Origin: Chryseobacterium sp. 39-10
Lineage (GTDB): Bacteria; Bacteroidota; Bacteroidia; Flavobacteriales; Weeksellaceae
DNA length: 64,000 nucleotides
Assembly: GCA_001898255.1 (NCBI GenBank)
Contig: MKTK01000038.1
Location: forward strand, 437,229-501,228
Reading direction: 5' to 3'
Position numbers and translations under genes: made by a program. Positions 8,827-19,084 of the stretch are shown here, piece after piece; positions within the stretch are counted from its first letter, which is position 1; each line of letters begins with the position of its first letter. The notes under the pieces are model-generated. The model was given only the letters and a program-made list of their open reading frames with translations, searched no databases and was not told the DNA's origin.

Positions 8827-9765
8827 ATGTTAAAAAGAAGTTCACTTATCCTATTTCTGGCAGTTATTCTTTTTTCACTGGGTTGCTCCAGAGAAGATAA
8901 AAGTGAGAAAGAGGATGTCAACACTTGCGGAAAAGTTACGAACGTACAGTTCCAAACATTTCCCACCTCAGTTGTGCTTAATTTTGTGAATGGAAATAAT
9001 GCCAATTCTTTCAGAATTGAGTATGGCGTAACAGGATTCTCCCAAGGAAGCGGCAAAGCCATTACAAGTTCACGTACGAATGTAGAGATCACTGACCTGA
9101 ATCCTGCAACAACTTATGACTTCTTTATTACGGGAATTTGTACCAATACAGATAGTAGTGCGCCATATAAACTTAGCAGTATTACCACACAACAAAGTGA
9201 ATGTAAAGGAAGTACGACCGCGCAATTTTACCAGTATGATGCGAGCCAAACAATGATGCAGGTTGCTTACAGCGGCGGAAATTTTAGTTACCATGAAGTG
9301 GAATTTGGACCCGCTGGTTTTTCTCAGGGTTCAGGTAACAGGATTAAGGGCGGCAGCAATGAGAATATGTTGTATTTTAATAATCTGCAACTGAATCAAA
9401 CATACGACTTTTATGTGCGTACTTATTGCGCAGCAGGCGATGCAAACAGCTTTAAAAAATATACTTATACAGCAACTCCCAGCTGCCCAAAACCTTTTAA
9501 TCTCAGCAGTTATGTGATTTCCGGAAGCTGTAATGTAGGATTGGGCGCAACCAGAGGATTCTCGTGGAATTCTTATGGATCGCCGCAAAGCTACACCATC
9601 GCTTTGATTCAAGGGGTAACAGATCCGCCGGGTAATCAGCAATTTACTACTTCAAATAATTCCATCGCAATATCACATTTGTACTGCAATTGGAAGGGGT
9701 TTTATGTAAAATCTAACTGTGCAGATGGTTCAAGCAGTGAATGGGCGGGACCATTTATTTTCTAA
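8827..9765 (+). CDS. Lipoprotein with fibronectin type III-like repeats
   Basis: Signal/lipobox MLKRSSLILFLAVILFSLGCSRED; repeated FRIEYGVTGFSQGSGKAI...TYDFFITGIC and HEVEFGPAGFSQGSGNRI...TYDFYVRTYC. Confidence 0.75.
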   Translation: MLKRSSLILFLAVILFSLGCSREDKSEKEDVNTCGKVTNVQFQTFPTSVVLNFVNGNNANSFRIEYGVTGFSQGSGKAITSSRTNVEITDLNPATTYDFFITGICTNTDSSAPYKLSSITTQQSECKGSTTAQFYQYDASQTMMQVAYSGGNFSYHEVEFGPAGFSQGSGNRIKGGSNENMLYFNNLQLNQTYDFYVRTYCAAGDANSFKKYTYTATPSCPKPFNLSSYVISGSCNVGLGATRGFSWNSYGSPQSYTIALIQGVTDPPGNQQFTTSNNSIAISHLYCNWKGFYVKSNCADGSSSEWAGPFIF

Positions 9766-9788
9766 ATGTTGAACGATCTACATCAATG

Positions 9789-9818
9789 ATTTCCCGGTCA
9801 CAACCTTGGCTGGGAAAT
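9789..9818 (+). terminator. Stem-loop terminator downstream of the FN3 lipoprotein
   Basis: ATTTCCC ... GGGAAAT inverted repeat. Confidence 0.45.
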
Positions 9819-9898
9819 TTATTATAGAGGTGATTCGTAAGTTTAATTTTGCATTCATCTACATTTCACACTGAAATATTAACTTTGAAAAAACTTCG

Positions 9899-10744
9899 AT
9901 GGAAAAACGAAATGTTGATATTGCGGTATTGTCCGACGTTCATTTGGGAACCTATGGTTGTCATGCTACAGAATTGGTCGCTTATCTAAAGAGTATTAAC
10001 CCTAAACTCCTGATCCTCAACGGCGATATTATCGATGGGTGGGCTTTTTCAAAGAAATATTTTCCCAACTCCCACATGGCGGTGCTTAGTCAGTTTTTTA
10101 AGATGATGAAAAATGGCACCGATGTTATTTACATCACTGGAAATCACGACGAGTTCCTGCGAAAATACTCTGATATGAGCATGGGAAACCTATTTCTCAC
10201 CGATAAATACTTGCTGGAAATTAATGGAAAAAAACATTGGTTCTTCCATGGTGATATTTTTGATCATACCACAAAAGGAGGTGCTAAAGTGATTGCAAAA
10301 ATTGGAGGTATTGGTTATGATTGGCTCATTTTGTTAAACAGAGCAATTAATTTTTTGTTGGAAAGTGTTGGTAAAAAGAAGGTTTCACTGTCGAAGAAAA
10401 TTAAAAACTCCGTTAAAAATGCCATTAAATTCATCGCAGATTTTGAAGAGAAGGCAATAGAACTGGCCATTGAAAACAAATATGAATTTGTAATCTGCGG
10501 ACATATCCACCAACCTGCAGACCGGATTGTAACTAATGAAAAAGGATCGGTTCATTATTTGAATTCCGGCGATTGGATTGAGAATCTTTCGTATCTGGAA
10601 TGTCAGGATGGGCTTTGGAAATTATGTTATTTCGACGAAAACAAATTCGAAAAGCCCGAGATTGAAAACAACGACGTTTCCGTCAATATGGAAGAACTGA
10701 TTCATCCGCAGGTTTTTGCAGCTTTTGTGGGAGCAAAAGTTTAA
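9899..10744 (+). CDS. UDP-2,3-diacylglucosamine diphosphatase-like metallophosphoesterase
   Basis: AVLSDVHLGTYG, LILNGDIIDGW, ITGNHDEFLR, CGHIHQPA metallophosphatase motifs. Confidence 0.85.
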   Translation: MEKRNVDIAVLSDVHLGTYGCHATELVAYLKSINPKLLILNGDIIDGWAFSKKYFPNSHMAVLSQFFKMMKNGTDVIYITGNHDEFLRKYSDMSMGNLFLTDKYLLEINGKKHWFFHGDIFDHTTKGGAKVIAKIGGIGYDWLILLNRAINFLLESVGKKKVSLSKKIKNSVKNAIKFIADFEEKAIELAIENKYEFVICGHIHQPADRIVTNEKGSVHYLNSGDWIENLSYLECQDGLWKLCYFDENKFEKPEIENNDVSVNMEELIHPQVFAAFVGAKV

Positions 10745-11808
10745 GATTCTTTTCGTTTAAGAAAAGCGTCCCAACCTTGGGCGTTAAGTGCGATAAGTTC
10801 ATTACTGCCACGAGCAACTAAATAGTTTCCTTGGTCCAAATCCACAGCATGGCCGATTACTGAAAAATCAGGGTGATTCCTTATTTTATCAAAATCATCT
10901 GGAGCGATTGTGAAGAGCAACTCATAATCTTCGCCGCCATTCAGCGCGCACATTACAGGATTAAGGTTCAACTCTTCTGCCGTCGAGATGGTGAGCGAAT
11001 CCATCGGGATTTTTTCCTCGTACAAACGGAAACCCACCTTACTTTGATCTGATAAATGAAGGATTTCAGACGACAGACCATCCGAGACATCAATCATTGA
11101 GGTTGGTTTAATGTCTAATTCCGTCAATATCTTCTTGATGTCGGTTCTTGCTTCCGGTTTCAGCTGGCGCTCCAAAATATAGTCATAACCTTCCATTTCT
11201 GGCTGCATATTAGGGTTGGCAAGAAACACAGCATGTTCACGCTCCAAAATCTGTAAACCTGCATAAGCACCTCCTAAATCACCGGTTACCACAAGGAGAT
11301 CATTCACTTTAGCGCCACTTCTTTTTATAAGATTTTCGCTATTCTCTAATCCAATGGCGGTGATACTCATGATCAATCCGGAGGTAGAGCTCGTTGTGTC
11401 TCCGCCTATCAAATCGACTTTATACCGTTCACAGGCCAAAGCAATGCCGGCATAAATTTCCTCAAGAGCTTCCACTGGAAATCGGCTCGAAACAGCCATA
11501 GAAACCAGAATTTGAGTGGGTGTTGCATTCATCGCAGCCAAATCGCTTACATTTACTACCACTGCTTTGTAGCCCAAATGTTTCAGCGGAACATACCCTA
11601 AGTTAAAATGAACTCCTTCCGCCAACATATCTGTTGTGACCACTACTTTTTGGTTATTCGCATCTATCACTGCGGCATCGTCGCCCACGGCAATTTCCGT
11701 AGATGGATTGCTAAAACTAAAATTTTCGGTGAGGTGTTTAATGAGTCCAAATTCGCCGTAGGTGGAAATGGGAGTCAGTTGTGGGTCTTTATCTTCAAGT
11801 ATCGACAT
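10741..11808 (-). CDS. thiL: Thiamine-phosphate kinase
   Basis: FGLIKHLTENFSFSNPSTEIAVGDDAAVI, VVTTDMLAEGVHFNLGYVPLKHLGYKAVVVNVSDLAAMNA, SMIDVSDGLSSEILHL. Convergent overlap with 9899-10744. Confidence 0.93.
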   Translation of the reverse strand: MSILEDKDPQLTPISTYGEFGLIKHLTENFSFSNPSTEIAVGDDAAVIDANNQKVVVTTDMLAEGVHFNLGYVPLKHLGYKAVVVNVSDLAAMNATPTQILVSMAVSSRFPVEALEEIYAGIALACERYKVDLIGGDTTSSTSGLIMSITAIGLENSENLIKRSGAKVNDLLVVTGDLGGAYAGLQILEREHAVFLANPNMQPEMEGYDYILERQLKPEARTDIKKILTELDIKPTSMIDVSDGLSSEILHLSDQSKVGFRLYEEKIPMDSLTISTAEELNLNPVMCALNGGEDYELLFTIAPDDFDKIRNHPDFSVIGHAVDLDQGNYLVARGSNELIALNAQGWDAFLKRKES

Positions 11809-11847
11809 GGCAATAATTCTAAATTGTTGGAAATGGAAAATAGGTTG

Positions 11848-12372
11848 TTAGTCTTCTTTCTTCTTCCAGGTGAATGTGTTTCTTTTGTGGAAGGGATCGA
11901 CATTTTCTGGTTTAAAAGGTAAATCTTTCAAATCTTGTTTTGTCAGCACTTGGGTTTTTTCAGATTTGAATTCCTCCAGCACTTCCAAAACATCTTCAGG
12001 CGGCGAGGTGGCTTTTCTGAGCATCATATCAATCCAAACCCCAGTGGCTTCGGCCGTAGCCATGTGTGTGCCGTCGGGCAAATAGAATTTATGAAGAAAG
12101 CGATAAATGCTTGCGTCTTCGGACATACCCGAAACTTCAGCTGAAACATAAACAGTTTGATCTGCATAAATTTCTTTAAAGAAAGAATACCGTTCATGCA
12201 AAATAACGGGTCCAATTCCCCATCTGCTCAGTTCTTTAAGCCCCATCTTGTGGGTGTTCATAAACGACATTCTTGTTTGTGCGCAATACGCAACATACGA
12301 TGAATTGGCGAGGTGTTTATTGGCGTCAATATCGCTCCACCGCACTTCAAATTTATGTAGATATTCGGACAT
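11848..12372 (-). CDS. Hotdog-fold acyl-CoA thioesterase
   Basis: MSEYLHKFEVRWSDIDANKHLANSSYVAYCAQTRM, 4HBT hotdog signature. Confidence 0.82.
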   Translation of the reverse strand: MSEYLHKFEVRWSDIDANKHLANSSYVAYCAQTRMSFMNTHKMGLKELSRWGIGPVILHERYSFFKEIYADQTVYVSAEVSGMSEDASIYRFLHKFYLPDGTHMATAEATGVWIDMMLRKATSPPEDVLEVLEEFKSEKTQVLTKQDLKDLPFKPENVDPFHKRNTFTWKKKED

Positions 12373-12527
12373 TGCTGTTGTATTTGTAATCAATAGTAAT
12401 AGATATGCACACTTCTACTGATGGTTTTTCTAAAGCCAAAAGTACGGATTAATGATGGTTTGTAAAAATCGTATTTTTGTGGCTTGATGGCTAATTTTGT
12501 CGCTCTTGAAAAATCTGAAGATTAATA

Positions 12528-13742
12528 ATGAATAAAAAGAAAATAGTGATTATTGGAGGCGGTGCCGCAGGATTTTTCTGCGCCGCGAATCTTGATCCTG
12601 ATAAGTGGAATGTGACGATTCTGGAGCAGCAAAGCGATGTTTTGCAAAAAGTGAAAATTTCGGGAGGTGGAAGATGCAATGTCACTCATGCTTGTTTTGA
12701 TCCTCGAGAACTTGTAGAGTTTTATCCCAGAGGAAATAAGGAGCTGCGTAGTGTTTTCAGTCGTTTTCAACCGGGAGATACCATACATTGGTTTGATGAA
12801 AGAAAGGTTCCTCTCGTAGCAGAACAAGATAATCGAATGTTTCCGCAGAGTAATTCATCGCAATCGATTATCGATGTTTTAGTCAATGAAGTAGTGGGCA
12901 AAGGTTTTGAGATTAAAACGAGAAGCGTGGTTTCAGCGATTGAGTTTGATGGGTCGCACTTCCATATTAAGACAACAGCAGGAAATATAAGTGCAGATGT
13001 GGTTGTTTACACCACGGGAAGCTCTCCAAAGTCTTTGCAACTCATACAGCAGTTGGGTCATCAAGTGGTGGCGCCCGTTCCTTCGCTGTTTACCTTTAAT
13101 ATTAAGAATGAGCTTTTAAAGGATTTGCCGGGAACTACCTTTCCGAATGCGCAAGTTTCGATTCCAGAACTCGGAACGGAAGAATCCGGGCCGTTGCTCA
13201 TTACGCATTGGGGACTTTCAGGCCCTGCCATTCTGAAACTTTCGGCATGGAAGGCACGGGAAATTGCATCGTGCAATTATCGTTTTTCTGTCGTCGTGAA
13301 TTTTTTAGGGATGAGTGATAAGAACGCCACTGAAGTATTTTTGAAATTCAAAAAAGAAAATCCCAAGAAATCGGTGGGCAGCTCAAAAATATACGATATA
13401 ACCAACCGGTTTTGGCACCGTGTTTTGTGGCTTTCGAAAGTTGATCTTGAGAAAAGTATTTCTGCAGTTTCTGCCAAGGAACTTCAGCAGATTGTTTTGA
13501 ATTTGTGCAAAACAACAATGGAGGTCACAGGGAAATCGACACACAAGGATGAGTTTGTAACCGCCGGTGGTGTGGATTTGAAAGAGATCAACTTTAAGAA
13601 CATGTCGTCTAAAATCCTGCCCCACTTTTATTTGGCCGGAGAGGTGCTGAACATTGATGCAGTAACAGGTGGTTTTAACTTTCAGCATTGCTGGAGCGAG
13701 GGATGGATCATTGCGCAAGACCTGAACGCAGTCGAAATATAA
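12528..13742 (+). CDS. NAD(P)/FAD-dependent oxidoreductase, HI0933/YhiN family
   Basis: KIVIIGGGAAGFFCAANL, KVKISGGGRCNVTHAC, FYLAGEVLNIDAVTGGFNFQHCWSEGW. Confidence 0.92.
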   Translation: MNKKKIVIIGGGAAGFFCAANLDPDKWNVTILEQQSDVLQKVKISGGGRCNVTHACFDPRELVEFYPRGNKELRSVFSRFQPGDTIHWFDERKVPLVAEQDNRMFPQSNSSQSIIDVLVNEVVGKGFEIKTRSVVSAIEFDGSHFHIKTTAGNISADVVVYTTGSSPKSLQLIQQLGHQVVAPVPSLFTFNIKNELLKDLPGTTFPNAQVSIPELGTEESGPLLITHWGLSGPAILKLSAWKAREIASCNYRFSVVVNFLGMSDKNATEVFLKFKKENPKKSVGSSKIYDITNRFWHRVLWLSKVDLEKSISAVSAKELQQIVLNLCKTTMEVTGKSTHKDEFVTAGGVDLKEINFKNMSSKILPHFYLAGEVLNIDAVTGGFNFQHCWSEGWIIAQDLNAVEI

Positions 13743-13805
13743 TTGTGGTTTAAACTTGAACAAAAAGATTTTATTTTATTAAATTTACGGCATTAAAATT
13801 TAAAA

Positions 13806-14129
13806 ATGAAAAAGTTATTTGCAGTGATCGTTCTCATGGTATTGCTTTCGGTAACCTCTTGCCAAACGAGAGTCGTAAGTTCGGTAAAGCCGATGCAGAA
13901 AAATTCGATAGAGCTGTATAAAAAATATACCATTCAGACGCAGGATGCCAAGGAAGTAAAAGTAGAGGTGGTGCGTGTGGATGATGAGAAAATTTACGGA
14001 AAAACCAAGTCTGGTGAGGAAGTGGTGATCAATAAAAGTGATGTGAGGGAAGTGAGAAAATTTAATCTGCTTCCGTCCATAGCAATCGGTGTTGCAGCTG
14101 TTGCAGCAGTGATTTTTATTCCGATGTAA
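13806..14129 (+). CDS. Hypothetical lipoprotein
   Basis: MKKLFAVIVLMVLLSVTSCQT lipobox; C-terminal hydrophobic segment. Confidence 0.6.
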   Translation: MKKLFAVIVLMVLLSVTSCQTRVVSSVKPMQKNSIELYKKYTIQTQDAKEVKVEVVRVDDEKIYGKTKSGEEVVINKSDVREVRKFNLLPSIAIGVAAVAAVIFIPM

Positions 14130-14152
14130 ATCGGTTTAGTTAATAATTGTGG

Positions 14153-14184
14153 AAAGGAATCAGTTTCGGCTGATTCCTTTTTTT
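14153..14184 (+). terminator. Rho-independent terminator
   Basis: AAAGGAATCAG / CTGATTCCTTT 11-bp stem plus T-run. Confidence 0.8.
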
Positions 14185-14200
14185 GTGCAAGAAACTTCCA

Positions 14201-14229
14201 TAAAAAAGTCAGGAAATCAAATCCTGACT
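14201..14229 (-). terminator. Rho-independent terminator of the psd transcript
   Basis: AGTCAGGA / TCCTGACT stem with T-run on the minus strand. Confidence 0.7.
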
Positions 14230-14253
14230 GGCTCTTTTTTTTGAACTGAATTG

Positions 14254-14907
14254 CTATACGCTCAGCTTCGCAAGAACATCAAGCCCTCCTTTTGTTTTGT
14301 CTCCTATTTTGCATAGGATCTCGGTATCCAGTGGCAGAAAAACATCCATTCTTGAACCAAATTTGATGAATCCGAATTCGTGTCCAGCTTTTGCATGGTC
14401 ACCTTCTTTGCAATAAAACATAATGCGTCGCGCGACATAACCTGCTATTTGACGGAAAACGACGGTATGATCATTAAATGCCTGCACAGCAACCGTTGTT
14501 CTTTCATTGTCGGTAGACGATTTTTCGTGCCATGCTACCAGATATTTCCCGGGATGATACCTTTTGTAAATTACTTTTCCGGTCACCGGATATCGGCAAA
14601 TGTGAACATTGAGTGGCGACATAAATATAGAAACCTGAATGGCTTTGGTTTTAAGAAATTCGTTTTCTTCCACTTCTTTAATCATCACTACTTTACCGTC
14701 AACAGGGGCTATTACGTTTTCCTTATGATCCAAAATATGGCGGTGTGGCACCCTGAAAAACCAGAAAACCAATCCGTAAATAATTAACAGCGGAACCAAA
14801 ACCAGCAGCGACCAGAATTTTAAATAATAGATGGAAAGTGCAGCAACTACGATAAAAAAAAGAGTTGCTACGGTAATTGTTCCTTTAGATTCTTTGTGAA
14901 GTTTCAT
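14254..14907 (-). CDS. psd: Phosphatidylserine decarboxylase
   Basis: VPHRHILDHKENVIAPVDGKVV, MSPLNVHICRYPVTGKV, FIKFGSRMDVFLP (pyruvoyl Gly-Ser cleavage site). Confidence 0.93.
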   Translation of the reverse strand: MKLHKESKGTITVATLFFIVVAALSIYYLKFWSLLVLVPLLIIYGLVFWFFRVPHRHILDHKENVIAPVDGKVVMIKEVEENEFLKTKAIQVSIFMSPLNVHICRYPVTGKVIYKRYHPGKYLVAWHEKSSTDNERTTVAVQAFNDHTVVFRQIAGYVARRIMFYCKEGDHAKAGHEFGFIKFGSRMDVFLPLDTEILCKIGDKTKGGLDVLAKLSV

Positions 14908-14970
14908 GTTTTTAGTGCGCTGTTTGATGAGGATTCGTTTTATCTTAAACCAGCAAACAGCATTTGAAGA

Positions 14971-15849
14971 TTAAATAAATTTTTCTAAAATAAAATACAA
15001 ATACACAACGGGTGCACAGATCATAAAACTGTCCAGCCGGTCCAAAATACCACCATGACCGGGAATAATATTTCCCGAATCTTTCACGCCAAACGTTCTT
15101 TTGAGCTGGCTTTCAACCAAATCTCCCAGTGGTGCAAATACCGAAACCAAAAATCCTACCACGATCCAGTTGCCTCGTAAATCAGGATGAAGTTTTTCAA
15201 TAAAAAATGCTAATATAATGGTTAATACAACACCGCCGGCAAAACCCTCCCAGGTTTTTTTAGGGGAAATTTTGGGTGCCATTTTATGCTTTCCGAAAAA
15301 TTTTCCGGTAAAATAGGCAAATGTATCACTGCTCCAGATTAAAACAAAAAGGAAAAATACTTCCATCGAAAAAGAATGATCCGAGTTATCAAAACTGGGT
15401 AATCCCAATGCAAAGCCAAATGGCAAGGTGGTGTAAATAACTGTGAAAATGAGTTTTCCGTTGTCGTAGTACAACTCTTTCGAAAATCTGAAAAGGGTAA
15501 CAACGGCAATTACAATTAAAGCAAAAGCCAGTATTTCGGAGAGGTTAAAATCGAAATAGAATCCGTGTTTAAAATATCTTGTGGTAAAGAAGCGATAAAA
15601 TACCAGGACAATAAGCGGGAAAACCAACCACTTTTCCCAGCTTTTGGGGTCAAATCTCATCATCTTCATGCATTCCCATGCGCCAGCAAAAAGGAAAAAG
15701 ACAATCAATCCGTAATAAAGATGTTGCTGTGGAACGAGGTTGGGCGAAATTTTGTCTAGAAGAAATGCGCCCAGCGGCGTGGTGCAGAAGACAACGATAA
15801 ATCCATAAAGAAAACCCCCGAAAATGCGCTGAACTAAGTTTTTATCCAA
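14971..15849 (-). CDS. cdsA: Phosphatidate cytidylyltransferase
   Basis: SDTFAYFTGKFFGKHKMAPKISPKKTWEGFAGG ... SQLKRTFGVKDSGNIIPGHGGILDRLDS. Confidence 0.96.
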   Translation of the reverse strand: MDKNLVQRIFGGFLYGFIVVFCTTPLGAFLLDKISPNLVPQQHLYYGLIVFFLFAGAWECMKMMRFDPKSWEKWLVFPLIVLVFYRFFTTRYFKHGFYFDFNLSEILAFALIVIAVVTLFRFSKELYYDNGKLIFTVIYTTLPFGFALGLPSFDNSDHSFSMEVFFLFVLIWSSDTFAYFTGKFFGKHKMAPKISPKKTWEGFAGGVVLTIILAFFIEKLHPDLRGNWIVVGFLVSVFAPLGDLVESQLKRTFGVKDSGNIIPGHGGILDRLDSFMICAPVVYLYFILEKFI

Positions 15850-15876
15850 AATAGTACGGTTAATGGTGATGGTATC

Positions 15877-16458
15877 TTAATCTTCAAGCAGAAGTAAGAA
15901 GAGTTTAGTATTGTCTTTATTGGGCGTGTCGAGTTTGGAATTGCTTCCGCTCACTGAGGTGAGATTTCGGATGTTGCCGTTGCGTCTTATTTTTGCCATG
16001 GCGTCATTGAGGTTGGTCACAATTTGCGACACATTCGCCATAATAATTATTTTTTCTGGTAAACGCGACGAGTGGTAATGTTGAATATTGTTGTGCGAAA
16101 GCATAATTCTGCCGTCATACGCAATGAGGTATTCGCAGGTAATGAACGCACAATCGTTAAACAATTCCAGTTCAGTGGTATAGGGCACTTTTATAACGTC
16201 CAGAAAATTCTTAAGATCATGATCCCAGCAAAAAACTGATTTTACATCTTCAATTTTCAGGATATGATTAAGGGTTTGAAGTGCTTCTGCTTCATCGGCA
16301 CAGTAATTAAAAAAACCACCGGAGTGCGTAAAAAGCTGTGCAAACTTGTAATCAAGATCAGCATTTTTCAGTTGATCTCCAAGTTTTACCAAATCCTGAT
16401 TCTCCTCCTCTTCCGGCTGATTTAGTATTTTTCCTACAATTTTTTTAAATAAACTCAA
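15877..16458 (-). CDS. LUD domain-containing protein (LutC-like)
   Basis: DCAFITCEYLIAYDGRIMLSHNN...IIIMANVSQIVTNLNDAM; position between cdsA and ftsH. Confidence 0.75.
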   Translation of the reverse strand: MSLFKKIVGKILNQPEEEENQDLVKLGDQLKNADLDYKFAQLFTHSGGFFNYCADEAEALQTLNHILKIEDVKSVFCWDHDLKNFLDVIKVPYTTELELFNDCAFITCEYLIAYDGRIMLSHNNIQHYHSSRLPEKIIIMANVSQIVTNLNDAMAKIRRNGNIRNLTSVSGSNSKLDTPNKDNTKLFLLLLED

Positions 16459-16522
16459 TTCCGTTGGTTATGCGAATGTTAGTACAAAAATAGAAAATAT
16501 TTGTTTACGGCTTTCACTTAAC

Positions 16523-16558
16523 AAAAAAAACCTGACTGTTTATGGTAAAAACAGTCAG
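16523..16558 (-). terminator. Terminator downstream of ftsH
   Basis: CTGACTGTTT / AAACAGTCAG 10-bp stem; minus-strand T8 tail, also a T-run on the plus strand. Confidence 0.75.
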
Positions 16559-16570
16559 TTTTTTATATTT

Positions 16571-18580
16571 TTAAAGCAAGGTGGGCGATTCCGGCTGCTG
16601 CACTTCTTCCGGTACCGGCTGTTCGTCGGTTTCTTCTTTACCGTGATTGCCGGAAACAGGATGTTCTGTCAGCTCAGGATCCCATGCTCTCTTTCCAAAA
16701 ACTTCTTCAAGATCTTCTCGAAAGATGACTTCTTTTTCTAAAAGTTTCCCTGCCAGAGCATCGAGTTTGTCTTTGTTTTCAGTTAAAATTTTCAATGCCC
16801 GCTGATATTGCGTTTCGATGATTTTTGAAATTTCTTCGTCAATCATCTTTGCCGTTTGGTCAGAGTAAGGTTTGCCGAAATTATACTCCGACTGCCCTGA
16901 ACTATCATAATAGGAAATATTCCCAATTTTGTCGTTCAGCCCATAAATTGTCACCATGGCTTGTGCCTGTTTGGTCACTCTTTCCAAGTCGGATAGTGCG
17001 CCGGTAGAAATATTACCAAAAATCGTCTGCTCTGCAGCTCTTCCGCCCAATGTTGCACAAAGCTCATCATTCATCTGCTCGGTGGTGGTGAGTTGTCTTT
17101 CTTCTGGCAAATACCATGCTGCGCCTAAAGAGCGCCCTCTCGGTACAATGGTTACTTTCAGCAGTGGTGCGGCATGTTCAACCAACCAAGAAATGGTGGC
17201 GTGACCGGCTTCATGATAAGCAACCCTTCTTTTCTCTGATGGTTTAATGGCTTTATTTTTCTTTTCGAGTCCACCGATAATTCGATCCACCGCATCCAGA
17301 AAATCTTGCTTGGTTACGGAATCGTGCCCGTTTCGCGCAGCCACCAAAGCGGCTTCGTTACAAACATTGGCAATATCAGCACCTGAAAATCCTGGGGTTT
17401 GCTTGGCCAAAAACTCACGGTCAATATTTGGATCGAGCTTTATTTTTGCCAAATGCACATCAAAAATCTGTTTTCTTTCATGAAGTTCGGGAAGGTCAAC
17501 AAAAATGGAGCGGTCGAATCTTCCAGCTCTCATCAGCGCTTTGTCCAAAATATCAGCGCGGTTGGTTGCAGCCATCACGATCACGTTGGTGTCGGTACCA
17601 AAACCGTCCATCTCGGTAAGAAGCTGGTTCAGCGTGTTTTCTCGTTCATCGTTGCCACCCGTGAAATTTCCACGTCCTCTGGCTCTACCAATTGCATCAA
17701 TTTCGTCGATGAAAATGATGGCAGGAGATTTTGCTTTTGCCTGTGCAAATAAATCTCGAACGCGTGAAGCCCCAACACCTACAAACATTTCCACAAAATC
17801 GGAACCTGAGAGTGAAAAGAAAGGAACTTTGGCCTCACCGGCCACCGCTTTTGCCAAGAGGGTTTTACCAGTTCCCGGAGGACCTACCAAAAGCACACCT
17901 TTAGGAATTTTCCCACCTAATTTGGTGTATTTTTCAGAGTTTTTCAAGAAATCTACTACTTCCTGAACTTCTTCTTTTGCGCCTTCTAATCCGGCAACAT
18001 CTTTGAAGGTAACTTGTATTTTTTCCTTTTCGTCAAACAGTTTGGCTCTGGACTTACCGATGGAGAAGATTTGTCCGCCGGGTCCTCCGCCGCCGCCCAT
18101 CATTCTGCGGAAGATGACAAAGTAAAACAATGCCATTATTGCAATCCAGAACAATGCAGTAAAAAGTAATTCCGTCATTGGGTTTTTGCCCAATCCGTAA
18201 TCTTTCTTGGTGGTAATGGTCGGGTTATCAGCTTTTATCTTGTCAAATTTTTCCAGAAAAAGCTGTAGATCACCAAAACTTAACGTAGCATCAGGTTTTG
18301 GTCCGAGGTTGAAATCGAACGCAGACATCGGGTTTTTGCTTTGCCCGGTGGTTTTTGCTGCCACCTCTGCTTTTGCCGCCTTGGTGAGGAAAACATCCGC
18401 TTTCTCGGTATCTTTGTAAATGAGTACATCCTGCACTTTTCCCTGCTCCATCAGCTTATAAAAGCTTTCTTCGTCGATGGAATTCTGTGCATTCTCATTA
18501 TTCATATTCGAAAAAAAGAAAATCAGAATTGCCACAATGACAATCGGGAAAAACCAGTTAAATCCTTTATTGTTGTTCAT
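16571..18580 (-). CDS. ftsH: ATP-dependent zinc metalloprotease FtsH
   Basis: [43 protein letters not shown] zinc site, two N-terminal TM segments. Confidence 0.98.
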   Translation of the reverse strand: MNNNKGFNWFFPIVIVAILIFFFSNMNNENAQNSIDEESFYKLMEQGKVQDVLIYKDTEKADVFLTKAAKAEVAAKTTGQSKNPMSAFDFNLGPKPDATLSFGDLQLFLEKFDKIKADNPTITTKKDYGLGKNPMTELLFTALFWIAIMALFYFVIFRRMMGGGGGPGGQIFSIGKSRAKLFDEKEKIQVTFKDVAGLEGAKEEVQEVVDFLKNSEKYTKLGGKIPKGVLLVGPPGTGKTLLAKAVAGEAKVPFFSLSGSDFVEMFVGVGASRVRDLFAQAKAKSPAIIFIDEIDAIGRARGRGNFTGGNDERENTLNQLLTEMDGFGTDTNVIVMAATNRADILDKALMRAGRFDRSIFVDLPELHERKQIFDVHLAKIKLDPNIDREFLAKQTPGFSGADIANVCNEAALVAARNGHDSVTKQDFLDAVDRIIGGLEKKNKAIKPSEKRRVAYHEAGHATISWLVEHAAPLLKVTIVPRGRSLGAAWYLPEERQLTTTEQMNDELCATLGGRAAEQTIFGNISTGALSDLERVTKQAQAMVTIYGLNDKIGNISYYDSSGQSEYNFGKPYSDQTAKMIDEEISKIIETQYQRALKILTENKDKLDALAGKLLEKEVIFREDLEEVFGKRAWDPELTEHPVSGNHGKEETDEQPVPEEVQQPESPTLL

Positions 18581-18597
18581 ATTGATTTAATAAAAAT

Positions 18598-18623
18598 TTT
18601 GACGAAAATTGAGTTTCGTCAAA
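18598..18623 (-). terminator. Stem-loop between rsfS and ftsH (terminator or attenuator)
   Basis: TTTGACGAAA / TTTCGTCAAA perfect 10-bp stem, 6-nt loop, followed on the minus strand by ATTTTTATT. Confidence 0.5.
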
Positions 18624-18634
18624 CAGTATTGTTG

Positions 18635-18997
18635 TTAATTTTCAATTTTTGTAATCTTTGCATCGCCCCAAAGCTCCTCAATTTCATAGTATTCCCGAAT
18701 AGAACGCTGAAAAATGTGAACCACTACGGACACATAATCCATCAAAACCCACATGGCATTTTCGGTTCCTTCTACATGCCAAGGTCTGTCGTGCAGCTCG
18801 TTTCGTACTTTTTTTTCGACATTGCCTGCGATGGCAGAAACCTGCGTGTTAGAGTTTGCACTGCAGATGATGAAAGTTTCTGCTACGGAGTTCTCTATTT
18901 TGGAAAGATCAAAAATCATGATGTCTTCTCCTTTGATGTCCTGAATCGCATCAACGATTTTATCGATCAGTAATTGTTTTTCGGTTGTGTTATTCAT
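18635..18997 (-). CDS. rsfS: Ribosome silencing factor
   Basis: LIDKIVDAIQDIKGEDIMIFDLSKIENSVAETFIICSANSNTQVSAIAGNVEKKV...WVLMDYVSVVVHIFQRSIREYYEIEELWGDAK. Confidence 0.95.
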   Translation of the reverse strand: MNNTTEKQLLIDKIVDAIQDIKGEDIMIFDLSKIENSVAETFIICSANSNTQVSAIAGNVEKKVRNELHDRPWHVEGTENAMWVLMDYVSVVVHIFQRSIREYYEIEELWGDAKITKIEN

Positions 18998-19084
18998 TCA
19001 ATAATACGTCTAATCTGCAAATTTATTCTTTTTTTATTTATTTTATCCTCAAATTTACCCCTTCTAAATCATAAAGTTTCATAA

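Noticed and set aside
17399-18973. Several long plus-strand ORFs (117-210 aa) opposite ftsH and rsfS
   Set aside because: Antisense to highly conserved genes, no recognisable domains, consistent with shadow ORFs.
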